A stretch of 64,000 nt of DNA from Pseudooceanicola endophyticus (GCF_018760365.1 NZ_JAHIAB010000012.1:62001-126000); one strand, 5' to 3'; shown: positions 36,336-45,276, counted from the stretch's first letter. Numbers and translations: made by a program. Notes: a model not told the origin generated them from the letters alone.

Positions 36336-37637
36336 ATGCTGACAGATGTCGTTCAAACCATCCCCGGGCAAGCGCTGCCCGACAGTCTCTATGCCCGCAC
36401 CCTGCCGGCCCCGCCGCCGCCGCGCCAGCCGCTGGGCGGGCCGACCTCGGCAAGGGTGGCCATTGTCGGCGCCGGCTTCACCGGGCTGGCGGCGGCGCTG
36501 CAACTGGCGCGCGCCGGCATCGACGTGGTGGTGCTGGAGGCCAACGAACCGGGCTGGGGCGCCTCGGGGCGCAATGGCGGCCAGATCAACCCGGGCCTGA
36601 AATCCGGCCCCGAAACGGTCAGCCGCGACCTCAATGCCGAGATGATGAAGATCTCCCAGGCCGCCGCCGACACAGTCTTCGACCTTGTGGCAGAGCTGGG
36701 CATCGAGTGCGACATTCGCCGCGGCGGCACGCTGCGCGCCGCCCCCACCGCCGCCCTGGTGGGCGATCTCGAGGCACTGACCGCCGAAGCGGCGCGCTGC
36801 GGCGTGTCCTACCGGATGCTCTCGGCCGCCGAGATGGCGGCGGCCACCGGATCGGGCCGTTATGCCGGCGGCATGATCGACCCCAAGGGCGGGCAGCTGA
36901 ACCCGCTGAAATACGCCCTCGGGCTGGCGGCGGCGGCCCGGGCGGCGGGCGCCCGCATCCATGGCGACACCCCGGTCCTGAAGGCCGAGAAGACGATGAA
37001 TTCCTGGGCGCTGACGACGCCGAAGGGCAAGGTCACCGCCGACCGGGTGCTGTTTGCCACCAACGGCTATTCCGGCCCGCTGATCCCGGGGCTGCGGCGC
37101 TCGCTGCTGCCGGTGTTCAGCTCCATCCTGGCCAGCAAGCCGCTGCCGGAGGAGCTGCGCAAGCGCATCCTCGCAGACGGCCAGTCCCTGTTCGAGATCT
37201 CGGCCGTCACCACCTATTACCGGGTCGATGCAGAGGGCCGGCTGGTCTTCGGTGGCCGGGGCCGGATGGCCGAGGCCGGCGGGCCGCGCGCCTTCCCCAG
37301 CCTGGAACGCCACGCCGAAAAGCTCTGGCCGGGCATCGGCAAGGTCGGCTGGGACTACGGCTGGAACGGGCGCGTGGCGCTGACCGCCGATCACTATCCC
37401 CATCTCCACCAGATCGAACAGACCGGCTATGTCTGCCTGGGCTACAACGGGCGCGGCGTCGCCATGGCCACGGTGATGGGGCTGCAGATGGGCGCCCTGC
37501 TGGCCCAGCCCCGGACCCCGGCGCCGGTGCTGCCCGCCACCCCGATCACCCCGATCGCCTTCCAGCCCTTCTGGCCGTCGGGCGTCGCCCCGACCCTGGC
37601 CTGGAAACGCCTGGGCGAGGCGCTGCGCCGCGCCTGA
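36336..37637 (+). CDS. FAD-dependent oxidoreductase, PuuB/OrdL (DAO family)
   Basis: This 433-residue flavoenzyme has the Rossmann FAD motif VAIVGAGFTGLAAALQLARAGIDVVVLEA and the covalent/DAO-type neighbourhood WGASGRNGGQINPGLK. The C-terminal flavin contact region reads QTGYVCLGYNGRGVAMAT. This pattern fits gamma-glutamylputrescine oxidase PuuB and related amine oxidases that yield an aldehyde and H2O2. ATG 36336 follows GGGAG; the frame is open further upstream to 36204 but that part is not conserved-looking. It may serve polyamine catabolism with the agmatinase-family and PuuR-like genes in the window, by inference. Confidence 0.9.
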   Translation: MLTDVVQTIPGQALPDSLYARTLPAPPPPRQPLGGPTSARVAIVGAGFTGLAAALQLARAGIDVVVLEANEPGWGASGRNGGQINPGLKSGPETVSRDLNAEMMKISQAAADTVFDLVAELGIECDIRRGGTLRAAPTAALVGDLEALTAEAARCGVSYRMLSAAEMAAATGSGRYAGGMIDPKGGQLNPLKYALGLAAAARAAGARIHGDTPVLKAEKTMNSWALTTPKGKVTADRVLFATNGYSGPLIPGLRRSLLPVFSSILASKPLPEELRKRILADGQSLFEISAVTTYYRVDAEGRLVFGGRGRMAEAGGPRAFPSLERHAEKLWPGIGKVGWDYGWNGRVALTADHYPHLHQIEQTGYVCLGYNGRGVAMATVMGLQMGALLAQPRTPAPVLPATPITPIAFQPFWPSGVAPTLAWKRLGEALRRA

Positions 37638-37796
37638 GCGGCCATGCCCCGCAAAAGGGCCTGCCGCGGGCGGATCCGCGACAGGCCGAGACTGCTGGAA
37701 ATGACGGAACTGAAAAGGCGTCGGTCAATCGGTGGGACAATGCACGGCACGCCATCATGCGGCCGCCCCCATGAACACCGCCGCGGCCCCGTCGGA

Positions 37797-37818
37797 CCAT
37801 GTGTAGATTCACACATGG
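37797..37818. promoter_or_regulatory. Inverted repeat upstream of the two-component genes
   Basis: CCATGTGT-AGATTC-ACACATGG has perfect 8-bp arms with a 6-bp spacer. It lies about 60 bp upstream of the response-regulator start, in an AT-richer stretch (GCATTTTTTCCC). It fits a dimeric regulator site, perhaps for autoregulation by the NarL-type regulator. Confidence 0.45.
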
Positions 37819-37874
37819 AGCGCATTTTTTCCCATGCTAGAATTTGCAACAGTCCCCCATCGAAAGCCCCGCCC

Positions 37875-38516
37875 ATGTCGCAGCATTCCGTTCTGATCCT
37901 CGAGGACCGGCAGGAAATCTGCCGCCGCCTGCAATCCGCCATCGCCGCGACCGAGGGGCTGGAACTGGCGGGCGTCGCCGGCACGCTCGACCAGGGGGTG
38001 CCGATGATCTTCGCGCGGCAGCCCCGGGTGGTGCTGGTCGACATCGGCCTGCCCGATGGCTCCGGGATCGAGGCGATCACGGCCCTGCAAAGGGCGCACT
38101 GGCCCGTCGACGCGCTGGTGATCTCGATCTTCGGCGACGAGACCCGGGTGGTCGAGGCGATCCGCGCCGGCGCCAAGGGCTACATCCTGAAGGGCGGCAA
38201 CCTGGCCGAGGTCGGCACCGCCATCACCTCGCTGATCGAGGGCGGCAGCCCGATCAGCCCGGCGATCGCGCGCCATGTCCTCAACATCGCCAAGACCGGC
38301 CTGCCCGGCCCCGGCGCCCCGGCCGAACTGCTGACCGAGCGTGAGACCGAGATCCTGCGCGCCGTCTCGCGCGGCTACAAGCGCCGCGAGATCGCCGAAC
38401 AGCTGGGCATTTCCGCCGGCACCGTCGGCAATCACATCACCAGCATCTATCGCAAGCTCGAGGTCCGCTCCAACATGGAAGCGGTCGCGCAGGCCTCCCA
38501 GGCCGGCATGATCTGA
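37875..38516 (+). CDS. NarL/FixJ-type response regulator
   Basis: This 213-residue protein has a receiver domain with phosphoacceptor Asp56 in VVLVDIGLPDGSG, the conserved Lys in GAKGYILKGG, and a C-terminal LuxR helix-turn-helix (LTERETEILRAVSRGYKRREIAEQLGISAGTVGNHITSIYRKL). It acts with the histidine kinase encoded 33 bp downstream. The ATG at 37875 gives the usual receiver start; an in-frame ATG at 37815 would add 20 non-conserved residues. Confidence 0.92.
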   Translation: MSQHSVLILEDRQEICRRLQSAIAATEGLELAGVAGTLDQGVPMIFARQPRVVLVDIGLPDGSGIEAITALQRAHWPVDALVISIFGDETRVVEAIRAGAKGYILKGGNLAEVGTAITSLIEGGSPISPAIARHVLNIAKTGLPGPGAPAELLTERETEILRAVSRGYKRREIAEQLGISAGTVGNHITSIYRKLEVRSNMEAVAQASQAGMI

Positions 38517-38549
38517 CGACCGGGACCGGACCACCAGAAGGGGCGACAC

Positions 38550-40385
38550 ATGCCGGGCGGATGGACATCCTGGGTCTTCGTGACCCTCTGGGTCGGGCTG
38601 CTGAGCGCGCTCATGCTCTGGCTCACCCCCGGCGCGCTGCATCCGGTGCCCGGCACGCTGATGATCCGCGAGATGGAGCTGTGCCAGAGCGCCGACTGCC
38701 GCGATGCCACCCCGATCCACCTGCCCTACTACACCCCCTACCACTATGACGACGCCCCCGAGATCCACCACCTGCGCACCACCATCCACCTTTCTGCGGT
38801 GCCCGACCGGCTGCAATCGGTCTACCTGCCCAAGCTCTCGGATGATGTCGAGATCCGGCTGAACGGCGCCCTCGTCTCCCAGCCCCTGCCCTACCGGCGG
38901 CTGTGGAACCAGCCGCTGCTGGCCCAGATCTCTCCCGAGCTGATGCATCGGGGCGACAACGACCTCCAGATCACGCTGATCGGCGGCATTCCCGGGCGCC
39001 TCGACCTGCACGAGGTCTATTTCGGCCCCGTCGATGTCCTGCGCCCGCTCTACCGGGTCCGCATCATGATGGGCCCGGGCTTTAGCCTGTTCGGCCTGGG
39101 CATGATGATCCTGCTGACCCTGGGCTTCGGGATGATCTGGATCCGCCGCCCGGGTGATCGCAAGCAGCTCTGGCTGGCGCTGTGCTGCGCCAGCGCCTGC
39201 ATCTTTCTGGCACAGTTCGGCACCAACCTTCCGGTCGGCCCCTACCGGATCTGGAAGGTGCTCCAGATCACCTCGCTCTCGGCCTATGCGCTGTTCATGC
39301 TGAAATTCCTGCGCTGCCTGCTGGAGGTGCCGCGGCTCTGGCTGGAATGGCTGCACGCCTGGCTGCTGGGACTGGGGGTGGTGGTGATGCTGCTGCTGCC
39401 GCTGCGCTGGATCGACATTGCCGCCACGCCGCTGATGTTCCAGATCATCCTGACCTGCCTGGTCTCGGTGGTGCTGCTGCACCGCCATCGCGACCGGCTG
39501 GCGAAGGCCGATTACCGGGTGTTCTTCCTGGCGCTCTCGCTGTCGCTGACCTTCTCGCTCGACGGGCTGTTCCGCTGGCTGCTGCCCTCGCCCCCGGGCA
39601 GCATCCACCTGCTGCACCTGATCCCGCTGCTGACCACCGTGGTCGGGCTCTGGCTGATCGTCTCGCAGCTGATCCGCAGCCTCTCCGCCTACGAGGCGCT
39701 GACCGCCGACCTCCAGGACCGCATCGCCGAGAAATCCCGCAAGCTGGAGGAAAGCTTTGCCCTTCAGGCCCGCGCCGAACGCCAGGGCGCGGTGCAGGCG
39801 GAACGCAACCGCATCATGCTGGACCTGCACGACGGGCTGGGCGGGCAGATCGTCAGCACCATGGCCTATCTGGAAAACAACGACATCCGCGACAGCACCC
39901 TCCGGGACGCGCTCGAGGACATGCTGCGCGACCTCGCCCTGATGCTCGACTGCATCGAGAACGACGAGAGCCTGACCACCCTGCTGGGGATGCAGCGCAC
40001 CCGGCTGGAGGGGCTGCTGGACCGCCACGGGCTGCGCTTCGACTGGCAGATCGGCGAGGAACCCGATTTCGGCGATCACGACCCCTCGCGCAATCTCCAG
40101 ATCGCCCGCATCGTCCAGGAGGCGATCACCAACGTGGTCAAACATGCCGGCGCCTCGGTGATCACCATCTACACCGACCAGCGCCAGATCCGGATCTGCG
40201 ACGATGGCCGGGGCTTCGATCCCGGCGACCTGCCGGCCCCCGAAAGCCCGCATTACGGCATCCAGGGGATGCGCCGGCGCGCCGAACGCATCGGCGCCCG
40301 GCTCAGCATCCGCAGCTCGGAGCAGGGCACCGCCGTCTCGGTCGTGTTCCGCCCTGCCCCGCCCGCCTCCGCAGCGCCCGCCTGA
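38550..40385 (+). CDS. Sensor histidine kinase, NarX/DesK-type with membrane sensor region
   Basis: This 611-residue kinase has an N-terminal membrane anchor, an extracytoplasmic beta-rich domain to about residue 170 (LRTTIHLSAVPDRLQSVYLP) and then seven hydrophobic helices to about 385, like 7TMR-DISM sensors. A short coiled coil follows, then the HisKA_3 dimerisation box with phospho-His427 in MLDLHDGLGGQIVS. The HATPase includes QEAITNVVKHAGAS and DDGRGFDPG. It phosphorylates the regulator encoded just upstream. The carbohydrate-binding-like fold of the outer domain hints at a soluble ligand, not identified. Its target genes are unknown. Confidence 0.88.
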   Translation: MPGGWTSWVFVTLWVGLLSALMLWLTPGALHPVPGTLMIREMELCQSADCRDATPIHLPYYTPYHYDDAPEIHHLRTTIHLSAVPDRLQSVYLPKLSDDVEIRLNGALVSQPLPYRRLWNQPLLAQISPELMHRGDNDLQITLIGGIPGRLDLHEVYFGPVDVLRPLYRVRIMMGPGFSLFGLGMMILLTLGFGMIWIRRPGDRKQLWLALCCASACIFLAQFGTNLPVGPYRIWKVLQITSLSAYALFMLKFLRCLLEVPRLWLEWLHAWLLGLGVVVMLLLPLRWIDIAATPLMFQIILTCLVSVVLLHRHRDRLAKADYRVFFLALSLSLTFSLDGLFRWLLPSPPGSIHLLHLIPLLTTVVGLWLIVSQLIRSLSAYEALTADLQDRIAEKSRKLEESFALQARAERQGAVQAERNRIMLDLHDGLGGQIVSTMAYLENNDIRDSTLRDALEDMLRDLALMLDCIENDESLTTLLGMQRTRLEGLLDRHGLRFDWQIGEEPDFGDHDPSRNLQIARIVQEAITNVVKHAGASVITIYTDQRQIRICDDGRGFDPGDLPAPESPHYGIQGMRRRAERIGARLSIRSSEQGTAVSVVFRPAPPASAAPA

Positions 40386-40524
40386 CGGGCACTGCCCCCG
40401 CGTCCCGCGCCCCCGCACAGCCCGTCGCGCCCTCCCGCACCTTGCAATCAGCGCCCCGTTTCGTCAGGTTCTGCGCACTTGGAACGGACCGCCAGCCCCC
40501 GGCGCCCGCAGCAGAGGACCCGAC

Positions 40525-41049
40525 ATGAAACTGGACGAGCTTCCGGAAACCCCGCCCCAGGCGCTCAGCCGCGTCTCCCTGGACCAGTTCCGCGAGGGGA
40601 TGTCCCGCCTCGCCGGGGCCGTGAACATCGTCACCACCGACGGGCCCGCCGGACGCGCCGGTTTCACCGCCTCCGCCGTCTGCTCGGTCACCGCAGAGCC
40701 CCCCACCCTGCTGGTCTGCGTCAACCGCTCCGGCTCCGTCGCCGAGACCTTCGCCGGCAATGACGCGCTCTGCGTCAACACCGTTGGCCCCGAACACCAG
40801 GAGCTGGCGATGCTCTTCGGCGGCAAGACCCCGATGGAGGAACGCTTTGCCCGCGCCGACTGGCATGCCGCCGCCACCGGGGCGCCCGCGCTCGACGGCG
40901 CCGTGGTCTCCTTCGACTGCGAGGTGACGCAGCGCCTCGACGTCGGCACCCATACCGTCCTCTTCGCCGAGATCGTCGGCGTCGTCACCACCCCCGGCGC
41001 CAGCGCCTCGGCCTACTGGGGCCGCAAGTTCCACGAACTGAAGGGCTGA
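40525..41049 (+). CDS. Flavin reductase (NAD(P)H:FMN reductase, RutF/HpaC-like)
   Basis: This 174-residue flavin reductase-like protein has the family blocks REGMSRLAGAVNIVTTDGPAGRAGFTASAVCSVTAEPPTLLVCV (split here as SRLAGAVNIVTT and GFTASAVCSVTAEPPTLLVC) and YWGRKFHEL at the end. It supplies reduced FMN to a two-component monooxygenase or other flavin user. No monooxygenase gene adjoins, so the partner is elsewhere. The ATG at 40525 is favoured by the domain boundary. A 6-bp inverted repeat CATACG-ATAG-CGTATG at 41093-41108 lies between it and the convergent gene. Confidence 0.9.
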   Translation: MKLDELPETPPQALSRVSLDQFREGMSRLAGAVNIVTTDGPAGRAGFTASAVCSVTAEPPTLLVCVNRSGSVAETFAGNDALCVNTVGPEHQELAMLFGGKTPMEERFARADWHAAATGAPALDGAVVSFDCEVTQRLDVGTHTVLFAEIVGVVTTPGASASAYWGRKFHELKG

Positions 41050-41113
41050 GCCGCCCCCTCCCCCGCCCCGCCGGGACGGGGGACACACTTTCCATACGAT
41101 AGCGTATGCCGCC

Positions 41114-41989
41114 TTACAGCGCCTTCTCGAAGAAGACGTCCGGATAGGGATCCTCATTGAAGCGCGGGATCTCCTGCCAGCCAAGCTTGCGGTACAGCCC
41201 CACCGCCTCCGGCAGGGCCGAATTGGAATCCAGCCGCAGCAGCGTGATCCCCAGCTCCCGGGCGCGGGCCTCGACCTCGGCCATCATCCGCCCCGCCAGA
41301 CCCATGCCGCGCGCTGAAGGCGCGACCCACATCCGCTTGATCTCCGCATAGCCCTTTTCGGTGCCCTTCAGCCCGACGCAGCCGATCGGCATCCCGTCCG
41401 ACAGCGCCAGCAGGAAGCTGCCGCGCGGCGGGCGCATCGCCCCGGCCTCGGGATCTGCCGAAAGCGTCACGTCAAAGCCCTGGCGCAGGCGCCGCGCCAG
41501 CTCGGCGTAATAGGCCTCCAGGCAGGCGATGGCACGCGGGTCGCCCGGATCGACCTCCTCCAGCGTGCTGCGCGGATAAGAAAGCGCGGTGGCGACGATA
41601 TCCATCGCCTCCAGCAGCACCTCGGGGCGGGGATGACGGGCGATGATCTCGGCCGCCTGCACATCCGAGAGCGCCTCGTAGGCGGCATATTCGGCGTCCC
41701 CCGCCGGGGTCAGCGTGGCGATGCGGCGGCGCCCGTCCTCGGGGCTGGGGCCGGTCTGCACCAGCCCCTCCTCTTCCAGCCCCCGCAGCAAGCGGCTCGC
41801 CAGCCCGGAATCCAGCCGCAGGTAGCTGCGGATCTCGGCGATATCGGTGATGCCGCGCCCGATGGCGTTCAGCACCCGCGCCGGGCCAAGGGGCCGCCTC
41901 CGCCCCAGGAAAGACGCATCCAGCACCCCGGCTTCGGTGGTGACGGCACGGTGAAAGCGGCGGGTTCGGGCGATGGAATCGGTCAGCAT
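41114..41989 (-). CDS. MarR-GNAT fusion protein
   Basis: This 291-residue protein joins a MarR winged helix (residues about 10-130; IRSYLRLDSGLASRLLRGLEEEGLVQTG and the wing SPEDGRRRIATLTPAG) to a GNAT acetyltransferase (residues 150-291; IKRMWVAPSARGMGLAGRMMAEVEARARELG with the acetyl-CoA loop, and LYRKLGWQEIPRF). Such fusions regulate genes and acetylate a small molecule or protein. The start ATG 41989 has AGGAGG eight bases upstream. A perfect 20-bp palindrome lies just upstream (42007-42026), surely its own site. It borders the partition locus, but any role in plasmid maintenance is not supported. Confidence 0.9.
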   Translation of the reverse strand: MLTDSIARTRRFHRAVTTEAGVLDASFLGRRRPLGPARVLNAIGRGITDIAEIRSYLRLDSGLASRLLRGLEEEGLVQTGPSPEDGRRRIATLTPAGDAEYAAYEALSDVQAAEIIARHPRPEVLLEAMDIVATALSYPRSTLEEVDPGDPRAIACLEAYYAELARRLRQGFDVTLSADPEAGAMRPPRGSFLLALSDGMPIGCVGLKGTEKGYAEIKRMWVAPSARGMGLAGRMMAEVEARARELGITLLRLDSNSALPEAVGLYRKLGWQEIPRFNEDPYPDVFFEKAL

Positions 41990-42006
41990 CTGGGCCTCCT
42001 TGAAAG

Positions 42007-42026
42007 TACCTGACATATGTCAGGTA
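42007..42026. promoter_or_regulatory. Perfect 20-bp palindrome, probable MarR-GNAT operator
   Basis: TACCTGACATATGTCAGGTA is a perfect palindrome located 18 bp before the MarR-GNAT start. Spacing fits blocking of RNA polymerase by the MarR domain and therefore autoregulation. Confidence 0.65.
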
Positions 42027-42086
42027 AATTTCCGAAGCGCAATTGGCGACGTGGCGGCCCCATTTCCGCCCGGATCTTCCCAGGCA

Positions 42087-42786
42087 TCTTCCCCGCGGGG
42101 AAGACCCGATCCGCCGCCTGCCTCCGGGGCCAGCGCCCTTTCCGTGCCCGGCGCCGCCCTCCCCCCCCCGCGCCGGCCATTCGGCCCCTTCCCCTCTAAT
42201 CTTCCCCGCGGGGAAGCTCCGGCGATCCCCGGCCCCATGCCCGTCCGGCGTGGCCAGGGGCATCCCCTGCCCGCTCCGGACCGGGCCGATGGCGCCCGGG
42301 CGATCTTCCCCATGGGGAAGATCCGGTGCCGGCCCAAGGCCCGGCCCCAACCGCCGGGCCCCACCGCACTCCGGGCCGAAGCGCGGCGCGGCATCGGCGG
42401 CGGGCAACCGCCCCCCGCGCCATCTTCCCCACAGGGAAGATCGCCGCTTTGGCCAGAGCCCTTGCCCCCGCACCGTCAGGGCCCGCCGCGTTTCGTCCCG
42501 GGGTCTCTTCCCCACGGGGAAGACGGAAGCAGTTGCGCGGCACATCCCGGACCTTCCCCGCCGGGAAGGATCCCTGCCGCCGCATCAAACAGGCTGGCGC
42601 AGCGATCCCCGGCCCGCATCCAGACGGCCCCGCAGCCCCCAAGTCCGAGCGCCCCATGTCGCCCCACCGCACCTTCCCCGCCGGGAAGATCCCTCAGGTC
42701 TGACGGGACACCGCGCCCCGCCTCGGCGCAAAGAAAAACCCCAGGCGCCGGGCACCGGGGGTTCGGGGGTCTTCCCTGCGGGGAAG
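42087..42786. repeat. Eight 16-bp palindromes, candidate plasmid centromere (parS-like array)
   Basis: Positions 42027-42787 hold no gene that I can support. Instead there are eight copies of a CTTCCCC..GGGGAAG palindrome, starting at 42088, 42201, 42305, 42424, 42507, 42553, 42673 and 42771 (16 bp each). The central bases vary: CGCG in the first two, CATG in the third (arms extend to 22 bp), ACA in the fourth, AC in the fifth, CGCC in the sixth and seventh, TGCG in the eighth. Spacing is 46-120 bp, mostly near 100. The array lies right after the ParB gene stop (42788), so the copies are strong candidates for the ParB sites of this replicon. Confidence 0.7.
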
Positions 42787-42787
42787 A

Positions 42788-43909
42788 TCAGTCCAGCTGG
42801 TCCAGCATCCGCTTCACCGCCTCTTCCAGCTTGCGCCGGTCGATGGTGGAAAAGTCGCGCTCGAGCCGCAGCTCCAGCCGCCCGTTGGAGGCGGTGCAGC
42901 GCGCGCGCCCCTCGCGGCGCTGGAACTGGAAACTGGTGCGTGCGGTGCCCGGGGTCTTGGCCTTGGGCGCCGGGGTCTTCGGGGCGGGCGCGGCCTCCGA
43001 CAGGCCGGCGTGGCGGCGCAGCACCTCGATCTCGTCCCGGACCGAGCGGTTGTCCATCGGCGCCAGCTCGGCCTTGATGGCGGGCACCACGCCCTCGACC
43101 TCCTCGATCTTCTGGACCAGCGCCAGGCCAAGGGCGCGCGGGATATCGGGGGCGAAACGCAGCGTGTCGCCCAGCCGTGCCATCAGCTTGATGAAGCTGC
43201 GGATGTAGCTGCGCTTCTGGTAGCCGGCGGACTGGAACAGCTCGGCCACCGCCTTGTCCGCATCATCTTCCTGCGTCGAAGGGTCGGCGGCATAGTCGAG
43301 CGCCAGCTGCGCCATCTCGGCAAAGGAGATGTCCTTGCGCACCAGGTTCTCGTCCACCATGCGGCGATAGAGCGTCTCCAGCTCGTCGCCGGGCTGGCTG
43401 ACCGCCGCCGGGATCGTGCCCCAGCGGTCCGTATCGCCGGTCTCTTCCAGCAGCGCGCGATAGGCGGCCAGGCGGCGGAAGCCCTGCACCAGCTCGTAAC
43501 GGCCATCGGCGCGCGCCTCGACCCGGATCGGGTTCGACAGGCCAAGCGCGGCGAGAGACGCCTTCAGCTCTCCCAGCTCGTAGTCGATGCCCTTGGCGCG
43601 GTCGCGCACCAGCTTGGCGGTGTCGATGCTCTCCAGCGGCAGCAGCTCCATGACCAGGCCCAGGCGCTTGAGGCGCATGTGCTCATGGGCCAGGGCATCG
43701 TTCTCGGCGCGGATCTGCGCCTCGATCTCGTGGCGGGCGCGGCTGCTCTCCGCATTCTCGCCGATTGCGGTGGCCATGGGGCCACGCCGGCGCACCGGCG
43801 CCTCGGGCGGGTCTTCCGCGACCTTCCCCGCGGGGACGATCGGTTCCGGTGCGGCACCGGGGGCCTCGTCCGGCATCTCGATGTCGAACATCCGTCTCTT
43901 GCGTGCCAT
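42788..43909 (-). CDS. parB: ParB-like partition protein
   Basis: This 373-residue protein has the ParB N-terminal nuclease-like domain and helix-turn-helix core: LPLESIDTAKLVRDRAKG, LGLSNPIRVEARADGRYELVQGFRRLAAYRAL (the G-F-R-R box II) and VDENLVRKDISFAEMAQLAL. A dimerisation region follows, ending LEEAVKRMLDQLD. It should bind the palindromic array beside the gene and act with ParA for partition. It starts 14 bp after the parA stop. Codons near residue 26-30 (IVPAGKV) run across a degraded palindrome copy (43823-43838). Confidence 0.92.
   Translation of the reverse strand: MARKRRMFDIEMPDEAPGAAPEPIVPAGKVAEDPPEAPVRRRGPMATAIGENAESSRARHEIEAQIRAENDALAHEHMRLKRLGLVMELLPLESIDTAKLVRDRAKGIDYELGELKASLAALGLSNPIRVEARADGRYELVQGFRRLAAYRALLEETGDTDRWGTIPAAVSQPGDELETLYRRMVDENLVRKDISFAEMAQLALDYAADPSTQEDDADKAVAELFQSAGYQKRSYIRSFIKLMARLGDTLRFAPDIPRALGLALVQKIEEVEGVVPAIKAELAPMDNRSVRDEIEVLRRHAGLSEAAPAPKTPAPKAKTPGTARTSFQFQRREGRARCTASNGRLELRLERDFSTIDRRKLEEAVKRMLDQLD
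43823..43838. repeat. Degenerate palindrome copy inside parB
   Basis: CTTCCCCGCGGGGACG differs from the array palindrome by one base in the right arm (C for A). It lies in the N-terminal coding region of parB. Confidence 0.5.
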
Positions 43910-43923
43910 GTCTCAGCCTCCTT

Positions 43924-45219
43924 TCAGACCTTGTCCCAGGCCGCGATGGCGTTGGCCTTGAACTCTTCATAGGCCCGATCAAAGCTCATCCTTGCCCGCC
44001 GCCAGGTCTCCCGCGTCATGGAGCGGTAGTCGATCTCGTAAACCGAGGACAGGAAGCGCCCGGACTGTTCGACGGCCCGGGTCATCTCGATCGGGTGTTC
44101 CGTCACATGATCGCCGAACACCTTTCGGAAGGCTTCCAGCATCGCCCGGTGCAGGTCGTTGCCGGGCTCGTAACGGGTCATCAGGAAGCGGATGTCGGCG
44201 AAGGCCTTGGGCAGGGTGATGTTCCCCGCGGGGAAGGTCCCCGAGAACCCGTGCGAGAGATCCTCCAGCGCCTCGGCCAGCTGACCGATGAAGGAGGTGG
44301 TGCTGTCATATTCCCAGTAGCCGGGGCCGGAGGGGATATAGAGCATGTCGGCGGCGAAGACCGCGTTCATCGACTGGTAGCCGATGGCGGGCGGGCAGTC
44401 GAAGAGGATCAGGTCGTAGTCGTCATCCGCGATGCCATCCAGGTAGCGGCTGACGGCGGCGAAGAAGGTCCACTCCGGGTTCAGGTGGCGGTACTGCGCC
44501 GAGGCGAATTCGACGAAGGCGGCGTTGGCGCAGGAGGGGATGATGTCGATGGTGGACCAGGCGGTGGTCTTGATGAAATCCGCATGGCGCAGCTCGTCCA
44601 GACCCATGTCGCGGATCGAGGCGGGGATCTTGCGTTGGGGCAGGGCGGTGCCCGAGGCGGCGCCGGTCACCGTGGCATTCATCCGGTCGGTTTCGCGGAT
44701 CAGGTCGCGGGCCATGATGCCCCAGACGGTGTAATCCTCGGCCACGTCGGTCAGGCCCATGGAATGGCTGAGCGTCGCCTGGGGGTCGAAGTCCACCACC
44801 AGCACGCGGTAGCCATCAAGGGCGGCGGCATGGGCGAGGTGCAGCGCCACCGTGGACTTGCCCGCACCGCCCTTGAAGTTGGCGACGGCGGCGCGGAAGG
44901 CGCGCTTGCCGGCGGGGCGCTCGGGCATCAGGGACTTGCGGTTGATCTTCATGCGGCGGCGCAGCTCGTTGATCTCTTCCAGAGAGTACCAGCGCTGACG
45001 CCCGTCGGCCTCAACTTCCCCGCCGGGAAGACTGGGATCGGCGGCAAGGCGGCCGCGGAAGGTCGACTGGTTGATGCGGAAGATCAGCTCGGACACTTCC
45101 CAGGACGAGAAGCGCCGCAGCGTCTTGGTGTGTTCCGGGCTGAAGGTCTGCTGCCGGATCCAGCCCTGCATCTTCAGGGATTGCGCCTGAAGCTTTGCCA
45201 GGTCGGTATGGGTATACAT
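43924..45219 (-). CDS. parA: ParA-type partition ATPase (plasmid RepA/ParA family)
   Basis: This 431-residue protein has an N-terminal DNA-binding part (first ~110 residues; VSELIFRINQSTFRGRL and LEEINELRRRMKIN resemble the MerR-like region of large plasmid ParA proteins). A deviant Walker A FKGGAGKSTVALHLAHA lies near residue 114, Walker A' VVDFDPQATLS, and Walker B LILFDCPPAIG. The long N-terminus suggests autoregulation at its own promoter. It is the first gene of parAB. Two array-type palindromes lie inside it (44221 and 45015) and encode FPAGN and LPGGE. Confidence 0.95.
   Translation of the reverse strand: MYTHTDLAKLQAQSLKMQGWIRQQTFSPEHTKTLRRFSSWEVSELIFRINQSTFRGRLAADPSLPGGEVEADGRQRWYSLEEINELRRRMKINRKSLMPERPAGKRAFRAAVANFKGGAGKSTVALHLAHAAALDGYRVLVVDFDPQATLSHSMGLTDVAEDYTVWGIMARDLIRETDRMNATVTGAASGTALPQRKIPASIRDMGLDELRHADFIKTTAWSTIDIIPSCANAAFVEFASAQYRHLNPEWTFFAAVSRYLDGIADDDYDLILFDCPPAIGYQSMNAVFAADMLYIPSGPGYWEYDSTTSFIGQLAEALEDLSHGFSGTFPAGNITLPKAFADIRFLMTRYEPGNDLHRAMLEAFRKVFGDHVTEHPIEMTRAVEQSGRFLSSVYEIDYRSMTRETWRRARMSFDRAYEEFKANAIAAWDKV
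44221..44236. repeat. Palindrome copy inside parA
   Basis: GTTCCCCGCGGGGAAG: the 14-bp core TTCCCCGCGGGGAA (44222-44235) is a perfect copy of the array core. It encodes FPAGN in parA. Confidence 0.65.
45015..45030. repeat. Palindrome copy inside parA (5' part)
   Basis: CTTCCCCGCCGGGAAG, identical to the copies at 42553 and 42673. It lies in the N-terminal coding region of parA (residues LPGGE). Confidence 0.65.
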
Positions 45220-45276
45220 GAAAACCTCAACGTAAATTCTTATCTGTTTCCTAAATACGCTGGATTTGCTTTTTGC

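Noticed and set aside
30958-36453. A 1,831-codon open frame on the minus strand
   Set aside because: It is antisense to sbcDC; the coiled-coil GC bias opens it. It has low-complexity Gly/Ala/Arg composition and no domain.
37809-40418. Long open frame antisense to the two-component genes
   Set aside because: Composition is His/Gln/Ala-rich shadow coding; both plus-strand genes have clear domains.
42087-42786. CRISPR array
   Set aside because: The repeats are short perfect palindromes of variable centre, with unequal 30-100 bp gaps and no cas genes.
41973-43208. Long open frames across the palindrome array
   Set aside because: The translations only repeat the palindrome-coded peptides (FPAGK, LPRGE) joined by low-complexity Pro/Arg; no start site with a good Shine-Dalgarno.
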